DNA of 34,907 nucleotides from Bacillota bacterium (GTDB taxonomy: Bacteria > Bacillota > Clostridia > Saccharofermentanales > UBA5734). Both the position numbers and the translations under genes were made by a program. The stretch's first letter is position 1; each line of letters begins with the position of its first letter. Shown piece by piece: positions 27,438-34,907 of this stretch. The stretch is taken from the NCBI GenBank assembly GCA_029548445.1, contig JAKPNJ010000236.1:1-34907 (forward strand). The letters are read 5' to 3'. Below the pieces are notes generated by a model that did not search any database, had not been told where the DNA came from, and saw nothing but the letters and a program-made list of their open reading frames with translations.

Positions 27438-28088
27438 TCAATACTCCCCCATGTCGCGGATCTTCTGCAGGACGGCCAGATAGTCATGGGCCTTGCCGCC
27501 GAATGACTCGGGATTCACGGGGTGGTGTACGTTGTACAGGTATCCCCCTTCGCCGTACCGCCCCCGGTCTGTTTCGTCCAGGCGGGCCTCCTCCATGCCG
27601 ATATGGACGACTTCCAGGCACATCAGGACATGCCCGTCCCCCTCGGCCCATTCCCGCTCCCAGGCTTGGCGGCATTCCAGGAAGAGAAAGCATTCCCGGA
27701 TTCGCGGCGCGTCCACGGCGACAGCCGGTCCCGCCGTGAGACCGGACAGCGCGATCTCGTCGTCGTCGAACCCGTTGTTCCGTATGGTCTCCAGGCATTG
27801 GGACCAGATGTCGGCCGAGGGGAAATTCAGGACGACGACCCCTTTCTCCCGGATCGTCCGGTAGAGGTGGCCCGCCTTGCTGACGGAGGACAGGATGGCG
27901 TAGAATCCCCGGGGACTGCCGTTGAAGCAGGCCCAGGACTGCAGGCAGGCATTGGGCTTGCCGTTGGATTTGTACGAGGTCGCGACAAACAGTGGCGACG
28001 GAATCGCCGTCACGAAATCCATCCAGGAGAACCCGTAGGTTTCCGTCCCGGCCATCGAGGGAGGTATCGTCGCGTATTCCCTGATCAT
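27438..28088 (-). CDS. Flavin reductase-like FMN-binding protein
   Basis: 216 residues from ATG 28088, which has GGGGAAG upstream. It matches the flavin reductase-like (split-barrel FMN-binding) fold: FVTAIPSPLFVATSYKSNGKPNACLQSW near the N-terminus, then FVVLNFPS-like VVVLNFPSADI and LECRQAWERE. Such proteins bind FMN and reduce flavin or act as small oxidoreductases. The gene is last in the minus-strand run after the Nudix gene (20-base gap) and converges on the MerR gene with only six bases between stops. No terminator fits there, so the two transcripts may overlap. Confidence 0.82.
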   Translation of the reverse strand: MIREYATIPPSMAGTETYGFSWMDFVTAIPSPLFVATSYKSNGKPNACLQSWACFNGSPRGFYAILSSVSKAGHLYRTIREKGVVVLNFPSADIWSQCLETIRNNGFDDDEIALSGLTAGPAVAVDAPRIRECFLFLECRQAWEREWAEGDGHVLMCLEVVHIGMEEARLDETDRGRYGEGGYLYNVHHPVNPESFGGKAHDYLAVLQKIRDMGEY

Positions 28089-28108
28089 ATCATCTTCCCC
28101 GCCCTTTC

Positions 28109-28597
28109 CTACGTTTCCCTATACACGAAATGCTGCACGCCGTCGTCCAACCGCTGCAGGAGCTCGGCGGCATGGGGCGGATAGACCGGGAGGTCCCGGA
28201 CCCGTTCCAGGGGGACCCAGTGGAACTCCAGGTCGAAGGACCGGCCTTCGATTCGCTCGCAGCCGATGCCCCATCCCTCCGCCGGCAGGGAGCCCGGGTC
28301 CCGAAGCACGACCTCGAAGAACAGGCAGACCTGGTGACAGGGGTCCTGGCCCCAGGAAAAGAAGATCTCCGACACCCACTTGAGCCCGCCAACCTCGATG
28401 GAAGCGCCGGTCTCCTCGAAAAATTCCCGGGACAGGGTTTCGGCACCGGTCTCGCCGAAGGCGACATGACCGCCGGGAAACGCATAGGCCGGATCGTTGG
28501 TTGGCTTCTGCAGCAGCACCTTCCCGTCCCGGACGCAGATGCCCGCGACCCGGTAGCTGAACACCCTGCCATCCGTCCGGTAGAGAATGTCGGACAT
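28109..28597 (-). CDS. Nudix hydrolase
   Basis: 162 residues from ATG 28597, preceded by a G-rich SD. A complete Nudix box is present (about residues 43-65: GHVAFGE, seven residues, then REFFEETGA) and matches Gx5Ex7REUxEExGU with all metal-binding Glu residues. It should hydrolyse a nucleoside diphosphate linked to another group, with Mg2+. The exact substrate (sugar nucleotide, NADH, FAD or oxidised nucleotide) cannot be told. The flavin reductase-like gene follows 20 bases downstream, which makes a flavin or pyridine nucleotide a reasonable but unproven guess. Confidence 0.9.
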   Translation of the reverse strand: MSDILYRTDGRVFSYRVAGICVRDGKVLLQKPTNDPAYAFPGGHVAFGETGAETLSREFFEETGASIEVGGLKWVSEIFFSWGQDPCHQVCLFFEVVLRDPGSLPAEGWGIGCERIEGRSFDLEFHWVPLERVRDLPVYPPHAAELLQRLDDGVQHFVYRET

Positions 28598-28640
28598 GTC
28601 GCTCGCCCCCCCGCCGTGGACCAGGATTCGGCTTTGTCCC

Positions 28641-29543
28641 CTACTCCGGATTCAGGATGGCGTCGCCGCCGCGGCAGGCCTTGAGATAGCGAAGGCCGCT
28701 GACCTGCCCGGTCCACTCCAGTTCGCCGCGGTAGACCGGGTCATGATACCCCTCGATATCGATGGTCCCCTGGTAGTGGTGCTGGCGCAGGATCGTGAGG
28801 ATGTCCCGCCAGTTGCTGTCCCCGAAACCGGGGGTCCGGTGCCAGGCGAATTCGGCCGGGCCATGGATGCCCTTTTCGCGCACGATGTCCCAGGCAACGG
28901 TGGCGTCCTTCCCGTGGAGATGGAAGATCCGGGGAGCCCATCGGCGCAGCTGGGGGATCGGGTCGATCAGGCTGACCATCTGGTGGCAGGGCTCCCACTC
29001 GAGCCCCAGGTTGTCGGCCGGCACCGCGTTGAACATCATCTCCCAGGCAGTGGGGTTGTGGGCGATGTTCCAGTCGCCCCGCTCCCAGGTGCCGCCCATG
29101 TCGCAGTTCTCAAAGGCCAGCCGGACGCCCCTGTCCGCCGCCCGGCGGCTAAGCTCGCCGAACACCTCCCGGAACCGGGGCATGGAGGCGTCGATGGGCA
29201 TGTCGACGATCCGGCCGGCAAACCCGGTCACCAGGTCGGTGCCGAATTCCCGGGCCGCGTCGATGCAGCGTTCCCAGCTGGCCAGGGTGTCGGCGTTGCC
29301 GCCGTGGCCGGAGAGGGGATTGCCAAAGATCCCCAGGGCCGAAACGCGGATGTCCCGGTCGCCGATGGCCTCCCGCACCCGCCTGGCCAGCTCGGGCAGG
29401 TCATGGCCGCCCGTGGACTGCCAGAAGGTCAGCTGGATCGATTCGAAGCCGTAATCGGCGATCCGGGGCAGGAGCCGCGGCGCCTCCGCGGCCCCCAGCA
29501 GCGTACCGATGCGGATCAGGGTGTCCAGGGCTGTCCGGTTCAT
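28641..29543 (-). CDS. Sugar phosphate isomerase/epimerase-like TIM barrel
   Basis: 300 residues from ATG 29543, which has AAGGAGGA eight bases upstream. The xylose isomerase-like barrel pattern is clear: IADYGFESIQLTF near the start, then VRLAFENCDMGG (metal-ligand Glu), WEPCHQMV, FHLHGKDA and TIDIEGYHDPV, which provide the Glu/His/Asp set usual for a divalent metal site. Members interconvert keto- and aldo-sugars or epimerise them. The gene lies 18 bases downstream of the Gfo/Idh oxidoreductase, a very common pair in sugar, inositol or sugar-acid catabolism. The substrate is not predictable. Confidence 0.87.
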   Translation of the reverse strand: MNRTALDTLIRIGTLLGAAEAPRLLPRIADYGFESIQLTFWQSTGGHDLPELARRVREAIGDRDIRVSALGIFGNPLSGHGGNADTLASWERCIDAAREFGTDLVTGFAGRIVDMPIDASMPRFREVFGELSRRAADRGVRLAFENCDMGGTWERGDWNIAHNPTAWEMMFNAVPADNLGLEWEPCHQMVSLIDPIPQLRRWAPRIFHLHGKDATVAWDIVREKGIHGPAEFAWHRTPGFGDSNWRDILTILRQHHYQGTIDIEGYHDPVYRGELEWTGQVSGLRYLKACRGGDAILNPE

Positions 29544-29561
29544 GGTTGCGTCCTCCTTGTT

Positions 29562-30608
29562 CTATCGGATGGCGACACGGGTTCCGGTTCGGGCGCTTTC
29601 GATGGCGGCCATGACCATGGCCAGGCTGTTGCGGTTGGCGGCCCCGTCGGTCTCGGCCGGCCGGCCGGACAGCAGGGCGTCGACCATCTCGTCCAGGCAG
29701 CCTTCGTGTCCCTCGCGGCCGGTCCAGGCATCGGGCGCCTCCACCCGGACCAGGTTGTCGAAGAAGCCGCCGGAGCCGGGGGTCTCCCCCGGGGGCAGGG
29801 TTTCCGCCCAGGGCATGGATCGCCCGTCCCACATCGCCGTCCCCCGGCTGCCGCAGGCCCGCCAGTCGGATTCCCAACTGGTCTGGCAGCCGATGGCGCA
29901 CCAGGAGCCGCGATAACTGAAGAGGCTGCCGTCGCTCATCTCAAAGAGGGCCACCGCCGAGGCGGCCCCCCGGTACCAGGAGCCGGGCGGATTGAATTCC
30001 TGGCACGAGACGGAGACGCCGTCGGCCCCCAGGAGGAACCGGGCCTGGTCGAAGGTATGGATCGCCATGTCCAGGAGCAGGGGGCTGTCCATCAGGTCCC
30101 GAAACCCACCGAAGTGGGGCCCGAGAAAGAAGTCCGCCCCCAGGTACCCCGGCGTGCCGATGGTGCCGTCGCCGAGGATCGTCCGGAAGGACCGGATGGG
30201 CCGAAGGTAGCGGCGGTTCTGCATGACGCTGAAGGGGAGGTTCCGTTCGCGGGCCGCCCGGATCATCTCGTCCGCCTCGTCCAGGGTGGACGCCAGGGGC
30301 TTCTCGCCCAGGACCGCGCATCCGGCTGCGAAGGCCGTCAGGGCGATCGACCTGTGGGCGGCCGGAATGGCCAGGTTGAAGACGAGGCTGGCCCGCGTCG
30401 CCTCCAGCACGGCGGCCAGGTCCCGGCCAACGACGGCATCGGTCAATTGGTACTTTTCCGCCATTCTGTTGGCTGCCGCCAGGTCCAGGTCCACCAGGCC
30501 GACGATGCGGCAGTCCGGGCGGGCCAGGGCGTACTCGACCCAGGCGCCGGCCATGGCGCCGCATCCGGCAACGACGATGCGAAGGGGCGTCTCAGGTATG
30601 GCAGGCAT
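29562..30608 (-). CDS. Gfo/Idh/MocA family oxidoreductase
   Basis: 348 residues from ATG 30608, which has GAGGTG eight bases upstream; a longer form from 30725 would add an unlikely 39-residue start. The Rossmann fold begins RIVVAGCGAMAGAW. The conserved EKP motif (LGEKPLAST) and a later MDSPLLLDMAIHTFDQARFL segment, with the catalytic Asp/His region, match NAD(P)-dependent sugar dehydrogenases. It is the first gene of the minus-strand run and diverges from the AraC gene across 164 bases, so it is the probable target of that regulator. Confidence 0.9.
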   Translation of the reverse strand: MPAIPETPLRIVVAGCGAMAGAWVEYALARPDCRIVGLVDLDLAAANRMAEKYQLTDAVVGRDLAAVLEATRASLVFNLAIPAAHRSIALTAFAAGCAVLGEKPLASTLDEADEMIRAARERNLPFSVMQNRRYLRPIRSFRTILGDGTIGTPGYLGADFFLGPHFGGFRDLMDSPLLLDMAIHTFDQARFLLGADGVSVSCQEFNPPGSWYRGAASAVALFEMSDGSLFSYRGSWCAIGCQTSWESDWRACGSRGTAMWDGRSMPWAETLPPGETPGSGGFFDNLVRVEAPDAWTGREGHEGCLDEMVDALLSGRPAETDGAANRNSLAMVMAAIESARTGTRVAIR

Positions 30609-30772
30609 CGGGACAGCACCTCGTTTCATGGGCCGCCCTGCGGCCGGGCCGACGGTTCCGGACAGGTCCATCTCCAATGAGAATCCATCTGCATGATGCT
30701 TGTATCTTCCGCGGACTGCTTCCATAATGCAATCAGGATTTTACACTATTTTGCCGTCCGCGAGGTGACCGG
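30609..30772. promoter_or_regulatory. Divergent control region, AraC gene / Gfo-Idh operon
   Basis: This 164-base gap separates the two start codons. Its right half is AT-rich. TACACT (30743-30748, plus strand) and TAAAAT (30738-30743, minus strand) could serve as overlapping divergent -10 boxes, both without good -35 boxes as expected at activator-dependent promoters. I cannot mark the AraC binding sites. Confidence 0.4.
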
Positions 30773-31699
30773 GTGGAAAAGCTGCAGTTGCTGGAACGCC
30801 GCTGGTACGACAACCCGTCGTTTCCCTGTTCTGTACTGGCGCTTTCGAATCCCGGCTGGTTGTTCCATCCCCATTGGCACGACGAGATCGAGATCCTCCT
30901 GGCGGTCAACGGCCCCTTCGACGTGACCCTGGACGGCGAGCCCTCTTGCCTGCCCCCGGGCGGGGCGGTCGTCGTGAACAGCGGCGAGCTCCACGCGGCC
31001 CGGTTCCTGGGCGAGGGAACCGGCCGGCTGCAACTGGTCGTGTTCCATCCGGAACTCTGGCTGCCGGTCCGGCAGGACGACCCGACCCATGACCTGGTGG
31101 CGGCCCTCCTGCGGGGGGACCGGCGGCTGCCGCGTCTCTGGCGGCCGGACGACCCGGCCCATGCCGGCTTTCTCGCAACGCTCCGCAGCGTGCTGGACCT
31201 GGGTCTCCGCGACGAGGGTCCGGAACGGAACCTGGCGATGCGCGGTCGTCTCTGCCTGCTGTTGGCGGACATCCTGGAGCGGAGCCGGCTGCAGGTCGCG
31301 CGACCAGTCCAGGACACCGGCCAACGGGACCGGATCGACCGGATCAAGGCGCCGCTGCAGCGGATCCAGCAGCAGTACCCGTCGGACCTGAGCCTGGCCG
31401 AGCTGGCCCGGCTGGCGAACCTCAGCGAATCCCACTTCTCCCGCCTGTTCCGGCAGGTCCTGGGCCAGTCCGCCATCGGGTACCTGGTCGACTACCGGCT
31501 GCGCCAGGCCGCCCTGCTGCTGGACGCCACCGACGCCAGGGTCACGGACATCGCCCTGGACTGCGGGTTCTCGAACCTCGGGTACTTCGTCCGCCGGTTC
31601 AAGGCCCGCTACCGGATGCCGCCCACCGCCTGGCGCAAGCGGGACCGGTCCGGGCGGGACGCGGCGGAAGCGGACAATGGAAGCGGAATCGTGAGGTAA
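30773..31699 (+). CDS. AraC family transcriptional regulator with cupin sensor
   Basis: 308 residues from the GTG at 30773, which has GAGGTGA upstream. An N-terminal cupin-like sensor is shown by FHPHWHDEIEILLAVNG, then LPPGGAVVVNSGELHA. A double helix-turn-helix DNA-binding domain spans about 190-290: LSLAELARLANLSESHFSRLF, then RVTDIALDCGFSNLGYFVRRFK. This is the plan of sugar-responsive AraC regulators. It diverges from the Gfo/Idh-isomerase genes, its likely targets, and lies five bases ahead of the nucleotidyltransferase gene. Confidence 0.92.
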   Translation: MEKLQLLERRWYDNPSFPCSVLALSNPGWLFHPHWHDEIEILLAVNGPFDVTLDGEPSCLPPGGAVVVNSGELHAARFLGEGTGRLQLVVFHPELWLPVRQDDPTHDLVAALLRGDRRLPRLWRPDDPAHAGFLATLRSVLDLGLRDEGPERNLAMRGRLCLLLADILERSRLQVARPVQDTGQRDRIDRIKAPLQRIQQQYPSDLSLAELARLANLSESHFSRLFRQVLGQSAIGYLVDYRLRQAALLLDATDARVTDIALDCGFSNLGYFVRRFKARYRMPPTAWRKRDRSGRDAAEADNGSGIVR

Positions 31700-31704
31700 G
31701 CCCC

Positions 31705-32754
31705 ATGCAATCGATCGAGGCCGCAGACATACTGGTCCGGAAGATCCGGAACGACTGTCCGGACGATGTGTCGGTCGTCGTCCTCATCGGGTCCTGGCTG
31801 TATGGCGAAGCCCATGCACGTTCCGATCTCGATTTGTACTTCGTGCCGAAAACGGAGCGTGGAAGGAGGCTGGGCTTCACGTTCATGATCGATGGCATCG
31901 GGTTCGACTTCTGGCCGATTTCCTGGGAACGGCTGGAGCGGATCGCCAACCATGAGGAGCGGATCACCTCCATCCTGACGGAGGGGAGGGTGATCCATTC
32001 TGCATCGGATGCGGACACGGCCCGGTTCAACCAGCTGCGGGCTCACGCCCTGGACACGGGCGATATCGGGACATTCCTGGAGAAGGCGTCCGGGAAACTG
32101 GACGAGGCCTATCCGGAACTCTGTCGTCTCCTGGAGTCGGATCGTCTTTCGGAGGCCCGTACCGCCGCCGTGCGACTGGTCGGCGTCCTGGCGGAAGCCC
32201 TTGCGCTGCTCAATCGCCGACCGATCCGCCGCGGCCGGGGCAAGCTGAAATCGGAAGTGCAGGCGATGCCGCTCGTCCCGGAGGGGTTCCCGGAGCTGTA
32301 CGATGTCGTCTTCCGCAGCCGGGAGGCTTTCGAAATCCGGCTGGCCGGCGATACGCTGTTTCGGAACACACAGGCCCTTCTCGCCGGGGAACGCAGGATT
32401 CCGGCTGGTTCGCCGCCCCTGGCCGAGTCCCTGTCCGGTTTTTTCGAGGAGCTGGTCAATCTTTACAACAAGATCGATCGCGCCGTCGCGGTCGGCGACC
32501 CTGTGACAGCCCTGTACGCCAGCGTCGAGCTGGCTTTCGAGATCGAACAGGCCCTGGACGGGACCGGCCTCTCTCCGGAGTCCCTGCCCCTGCCGGACCT
32601 GGCGGAAGCCTATGACCCGGAAGACCTGTCCGGTCTCCATCGGGCAGCGCATCGGCACCGGCAGGTGTTCGAGGGTTTCCTGGAGGAACAGGGCGTCCGG
32701 ATCCGAACGTTCGGGGACTTCCGGGAACTGGAGGCCTTCCTGGCAGGGCTCTGA
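31705..32754 (+). CDS. Nucleotidyltransferase-domain protein
   Basis: 349 residues from ATG 31705, which has GAGGTAA six bases upstream. The pol-beta-type nucleotidyltransferase signature is present near residue 28: GSWLYGEAHARSDLDLYFV, with the Gly-Ser and the DLD metal pair. The rest is largely helical, with no named domain that I recognise. Candidates include aminoglycoside nucleotidyltransferase-like enzymes and toxin-antitoxin nucleotidyltransferases (MNT type), but no HEPN partner is present. The length and helical tail fit the resistance-type fold better. It follows the AraC gene by five bases, which is an odd combination; a link with sugar regulation is not evident. Confidence 0.78.
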   Translation: MQSIEAADILVRKIRNDCPDDVSVVVLIGSWLYGEAHARSDLDLYFVPKTERGRRLGFTFMIDGIGFDFWPISWERLERIANHEERITSILTEGRVIHSASDADTARFNQLRAHALDTGDIGTFLEKASGKLDEAYPELCRLLESDRLSEARTAAVRLVGVLAEALALLNRRPIRRGRGKLKSEVQAMPLVPEGFPELYDVVFRSREAFEIRLAGDTLFRNTQALLAGERRIPAGSPPLAESLSGFFEELVNLYNKIDRAVAVGDPVTALYASVELAFEIEQALDGTGLSPESLPLPDLAEAYDPEDLSGLHRAAHRHRQVFEGFLEEQGVRIRTFGDFRELEAFLAGL

Positions 32755-32759
32755 TCCAA

Positions 32760-33296
32760 TCAGGCCATTGGGACCGGAATGTAAATGTCCATGACCGTTA
32801 TCCCGTTGACAGTCCCGATTTCCTCGAGACAGGGGGCCGACGATGAGCCGGCGCATTCGGGAGCCGCGCAGGTCGTTCCTCGTGTCTCGTGGTCCTGCAG
32901 CCAGTCGGCCAGGTAACGAAAGCCGCCGCCGATCCGTACGAAGGGATCGGCGAAGGGGTCGGTGATCCGCAGCGTCGCGTACCGACAGGCGGCGATCCGC
33001 CGGACGGTCACCCGGGTTCCCTCGAACTCGAACGACTCGGGTGACGGAAGTGTCGCCAGGCTCTCCTCCCCAATCGACAGCCAATATGTATACCCACGGA
33101 AATGTGCCGCAGCCTGTTCGGCCGTCACGGGCGAATCGAAGCCGAAACGGCGCCCCACCACGAGGTCGAAGGATGCGGCGAGTCGGTTCATCCGGCCCAT
33201 GATCTCTTCTTCCGGCTCGGAGCCGACAGCCGTCCCGTCCAGGACCAGCATGGGCGGAAGCGATACAAATCGGACATCATTGATATAGGCTTCCAT
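32760..33296 (-). CDS. GyrI-like effector-binding domain protein
   Basis: 178 residues from ATG 33296, which has GGGGAGG upstream. It is a stand-alone small-molecule-binding domain of the GyrI/SOUL-like family found at the C-terminus of BmrR and Rob: VRFVSLPPMLVLDGTAVGSEPEEEIM, then GYTYWLSIGEE, YATLRITDPF, LADWLQDHE, CLEEIG and MDIYIPVP. There is no DNA-binding domain. It may bind or hydrolyse a hydrophobic or cationic compound. It converges on the nucleotidyltransferase gene with five bases between stops. Confidence 0.8.
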   Translation of the reverse strand: MEAYINDVRFVSLPPMLVLDGTAVGSEPEEEIMGRMNRLAASFDLVVGRRFGFDSPVTAEQAAAHFRGYTYWLSIGEESLATLPSPESFEFEGTRVTVRRIAACRYATLRITDPFADPFVRIGGGFRYLADWLQDHETRGTTCAAPECAGSSSAPCLEEIGTVNGITVMDIYIPVPMA

Positions 33297-33316
33297 CGGA
33301 ACGACCTCCCCTCACG

Positions 33317-33322
33317 ATTATA
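33317..33322 (-). promoter_or_regulatory. -10 box for the GyrI-like gene
   Basis: A perfect TATAAT on the minus strand lies 20 bases before the start codon, with a poor -35 region. The leader would be only about 14 bases and consists almost wholly of the SD. Confidence 0.5.
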
Positions 33323-33376
33323 GCGCCGCCGACCGGATTCGTCCTCCGGGTCAGACCGCCTGGAGGCCGTCCGCAC

Positions 33377-34907
33377 TCATCTGTGGGACCACCGGCAGGC
33401 GAAGTGGTGCTCGCCCGCATCGGCCTGGCGGACGGAGCCGTCCGGCAGCACGACCTCGCCCGGCACCGGCAGGCGCACATCCAGCTCAAAACGGCCATCC
33501 TGCCATGTCCAGCGGCTTCGGACCAACCCGGAAGGACTGTCGTAGGTGCAATCGGCCCACGTCAGGCTGCCCCCCGGGACCGGCCGGATGCGAACCCGGC
33601 GATACCCGGGCTCCAGGGGCGAAATGCCGGCGACAGCCTGGAAGAGCCAGCGGACGACCGAGCCGAAGGCATAGTGGTTGAACGAATTCCGGGGTTCGCC
33701 GTCGGGGCCGATCCCCTCCCAGTCCTCGAGAATGGTCGTCGCCCCCTTCGTCACGGCATACAGCCAGCCCGGACGCGCCGTGTTCTCCAGCATCCGGTAG
33801 GCGGTCTCCACATAGCCGGCCTCCGCCAGCACCTGCAGGACAAACTGGGTGGTCAGGAACCCCGTCCCGATCCGGCAGCCGTCGGCGAGGACCCTGTCAT
33901 TGAGGATGGCCGCATTCCGCTTCCTGTCCTCCCCGTCCAGCAGGCCCAGGGCGATGGGTCGAACATAGCGGCACTGCCGCCGGGACCGGACCAGGCCGTC
34001 CCGGGTGAACCGCCGGCGGTACGCCCGGCGGATGTTTTCCCAGAGTTGGTTGTAGAACGCGGCCTCCTCCGGCTTGTCCAGGACGGCGGCCATGTACGCC
34101 ATCCGGTGGGCCGCATGGGCGTAGTAGGCGGTCGCCACCTCGGCATCGGCCCACACATAGGCCTTCAGGCTGTCCAGGATCATGCTGTGTCCCGGCTCCA
34201 GCCATTCGCCGAAATGCCAGCCCGTATCGACGATGAACGCGCGGTCTTCCCGGGGAACGAACAGGCTGCGGAGGCTCCACCGGCGGGCCCGTCGCTGCAG
34301 GAACTGCATCCAGCGCGTCATGCTGTCGTACTGGGTCCGCAGGATCTCCCGATCTCCGTACATCCTGTACAGCGCATCGGGCACGAGAATGCAGGCGTCG
34401 CCCCAGCCGGCGCTGCCGTCCCCGATGCCCAGCAAGACATCGGGCACGATGCTCTGGACGCAGCCGTCCGGGGCCTGTTGCGCGGCCAGGTCCTTCAGCC
34501 ACTTGGCCAGGAATTTCCGGACATCCATCAGGCAGGCGCCGGTCTCGCAGTAGGCGGCGATATCGCCGGTCCAGCCGGCGCGCTCCCGGGTCGGACAGTC
34601 GGTGGGAATATCCAGGAAATTCCCCTTCTGGCTCCAGCGCGTGTTGGCCACCAGCTGGTTGACCAGCGGATTCGAGCAGCGGAATTCCCCGGTCTGCTTC
34701 ATGTCGGAATAGACCGCCACCGCGGCAAACGCCTCCGGACGGACCGGCTCGGGCCAATTCCCAAGAAGGACGTACCGGAACCCGCTGATGCAAAACAGCG
34801 GCTCGACGTCCTGCAGGCCCTCCTTCAGGGTGTAGGCGAATTCCTGGAACGGCCGCCCGGCCTGGGATTTCATAAGAAACAGGTTCTTCAGGGTAAAGTT
34901 CCCCTGC
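33377..34907 (-). CDS. GH78 alpha-L-rhamnosidase (partial, N-terminus beyond window)
   Basis: About 510 residues are visible and the frame stays open to the right edge (GNFTLKNLFLM precedes the first Met), so the N-terminal beta-sandwich domains are missing from the window. The (alpha/alpha)6 barrel carries the family signature DCPTRERAGWTGD, which includes the catalytic acid region, plus GWGDACILVPDALY, TGWHFGEWLEPG and SFNHYAFGSVVRWLF. It should release terminal alpha-L-rhamnose from plant polysaccharides or glycosides. The C-terminal beta-sandwich (RVRIRPVPGGSLTWA, then EVVLPDGS) is complete. The next gene on the same strand starts 80 bases downstream with its own promoter. Confidence 0.93.
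   Translation of the reverse strand, partial: QGNFTLKNLFLMKSQAGRPFQEFAYTLKEGLQDVEPLFCISGFRYVLLGNWPEPVRPEAFAAVAVYSDMKQTGEFRCSNPLVNQLVANTRWSQKGNFLDIPTDCPTRERAGWTGDIAAYCETGACLMDVRKFLAKWLKDLAAQQAPDGCVQSIVPDVLLGIGDGSAGWGDACILVPDALYRMYGDREILRTQYDSMTRWMQFLQRRARRWSLRSLFVPREDRAFIVDTGWHFGEWLEPGHSMILDSLKAYVWADAEVATAYYAHAAHRMAYMAAVLDKPEEAAFYNQLWENIRRAYRRRFTRDGLVRSRRQCRYVRPIALGLLDGEDRKRNAAILNDRVLADGCRIGTGFLTTQFVLQVLAEAGYVETAYRMLENTARPGWLYAVTKGATTILEDWEGIGPDGEPRNSFNHYAFGSVVRWLFQAVAGISPLEPGYRRVRIRPVPGGSLTWADCTYDSPSGLVRSRWTWQDGRFELDVRLPVPGEVVLPDGSVRQADAGEHHFACRWSHR

Noticed and set aside
31705-32754. Toxin-antitoxin system (MNT type)
   Set aside because: No HEPN gene is adjacent, and the protein is much longer than MNT antitoxins.

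Overview
The window is a GC-rich, densely coded bacterial chromosome segment from an organism that is probably anaerobic and feeds on plant polysaccharides. Three things suggest this. There is a very large 2-hydroxyacyl-CoA-dehydratase-activase-type protein, a family of strict anaerobes. There is a mannan/rhamnoside toolkit: GH26, GH2 beta-mannosidase, GH78, a sugar-binding lipoprotein, and Gfo/Idh and TIM-barrel sugar enzymes. Several promoters are sigma70-like with strong or extended -10 boxes. The phylum cannot be fixed by eye. A clostridial-type Firmicute or a Spirochaetota member are my two best guesses; the binding protein start resembles MalE-like proteins I associate with Firmicutes. 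No tRNA, rRNA, CRISPR array, IS element or phage gene was found.

Layout. (1) 1-5047, minus strand: the start of an ABC sugar-binding lipoprotein at the window edge with its own promoter. Ahead of it is a run of four same-strand genes: GNAT-like acetyltransferase, YhhN-type membrane protein, zinc-ribbon membrane protein and a membrane-anchored GH26 mannanase. The last two overlap by one base. (2) 5294-22921, plus strand: giant activase/dehydratase-like protein, FAD oxidoreductase, carB, the tldD/pmbA protease pair, cytoplasmic GH2 beta-mannosidase, an NTF2-like protein overlapping an SDR, and rmuC followed by a good terminator. Most units have a recognisable promoter and strong Shine-Dalgarno (SD) sites. 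(3) 22999-27431, plus strand: an AT-rich gap and a DUF4143-type AAA ATPase that look acquired. Then comes a compact operon of ABC membrane subunit, ABC ATPase, second ABC membrane subunit and MerR regulator, preceded by a promoter with a 19-bp spacer and a dyad of the MerR type. (4) 27438-30608, minus strand: Gfo/Idh oxidoreductase, sugar isomerase-like TIM barrel, Nudix hydrolase and flavin-reductase-like protein. These diverge from (5) 30773-32754, plus strand: an AraC regulator and a nucleotidyltransferase. (6) 32760-34907, minus strand: a GyrI-like effector-binding protein and the C-terminal part of a GH78 alpha-L-rhamnosidase cut by the window end.

How they may work together. GH26 would cut mannan outside the cell, the lipoprotein's transporter could bring oligosaccharides in, and the GH2 enzyme, which has no signal peptide, would release mannose inside. 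GH78 would do the same for rhamnosides. The AraC regulator probably controls the divergent oxidoreductase/isomerase genes. The split ABC exporter plus MerR looks like a self-contained efflux or stress module. These links are inferred from gene content and position only.
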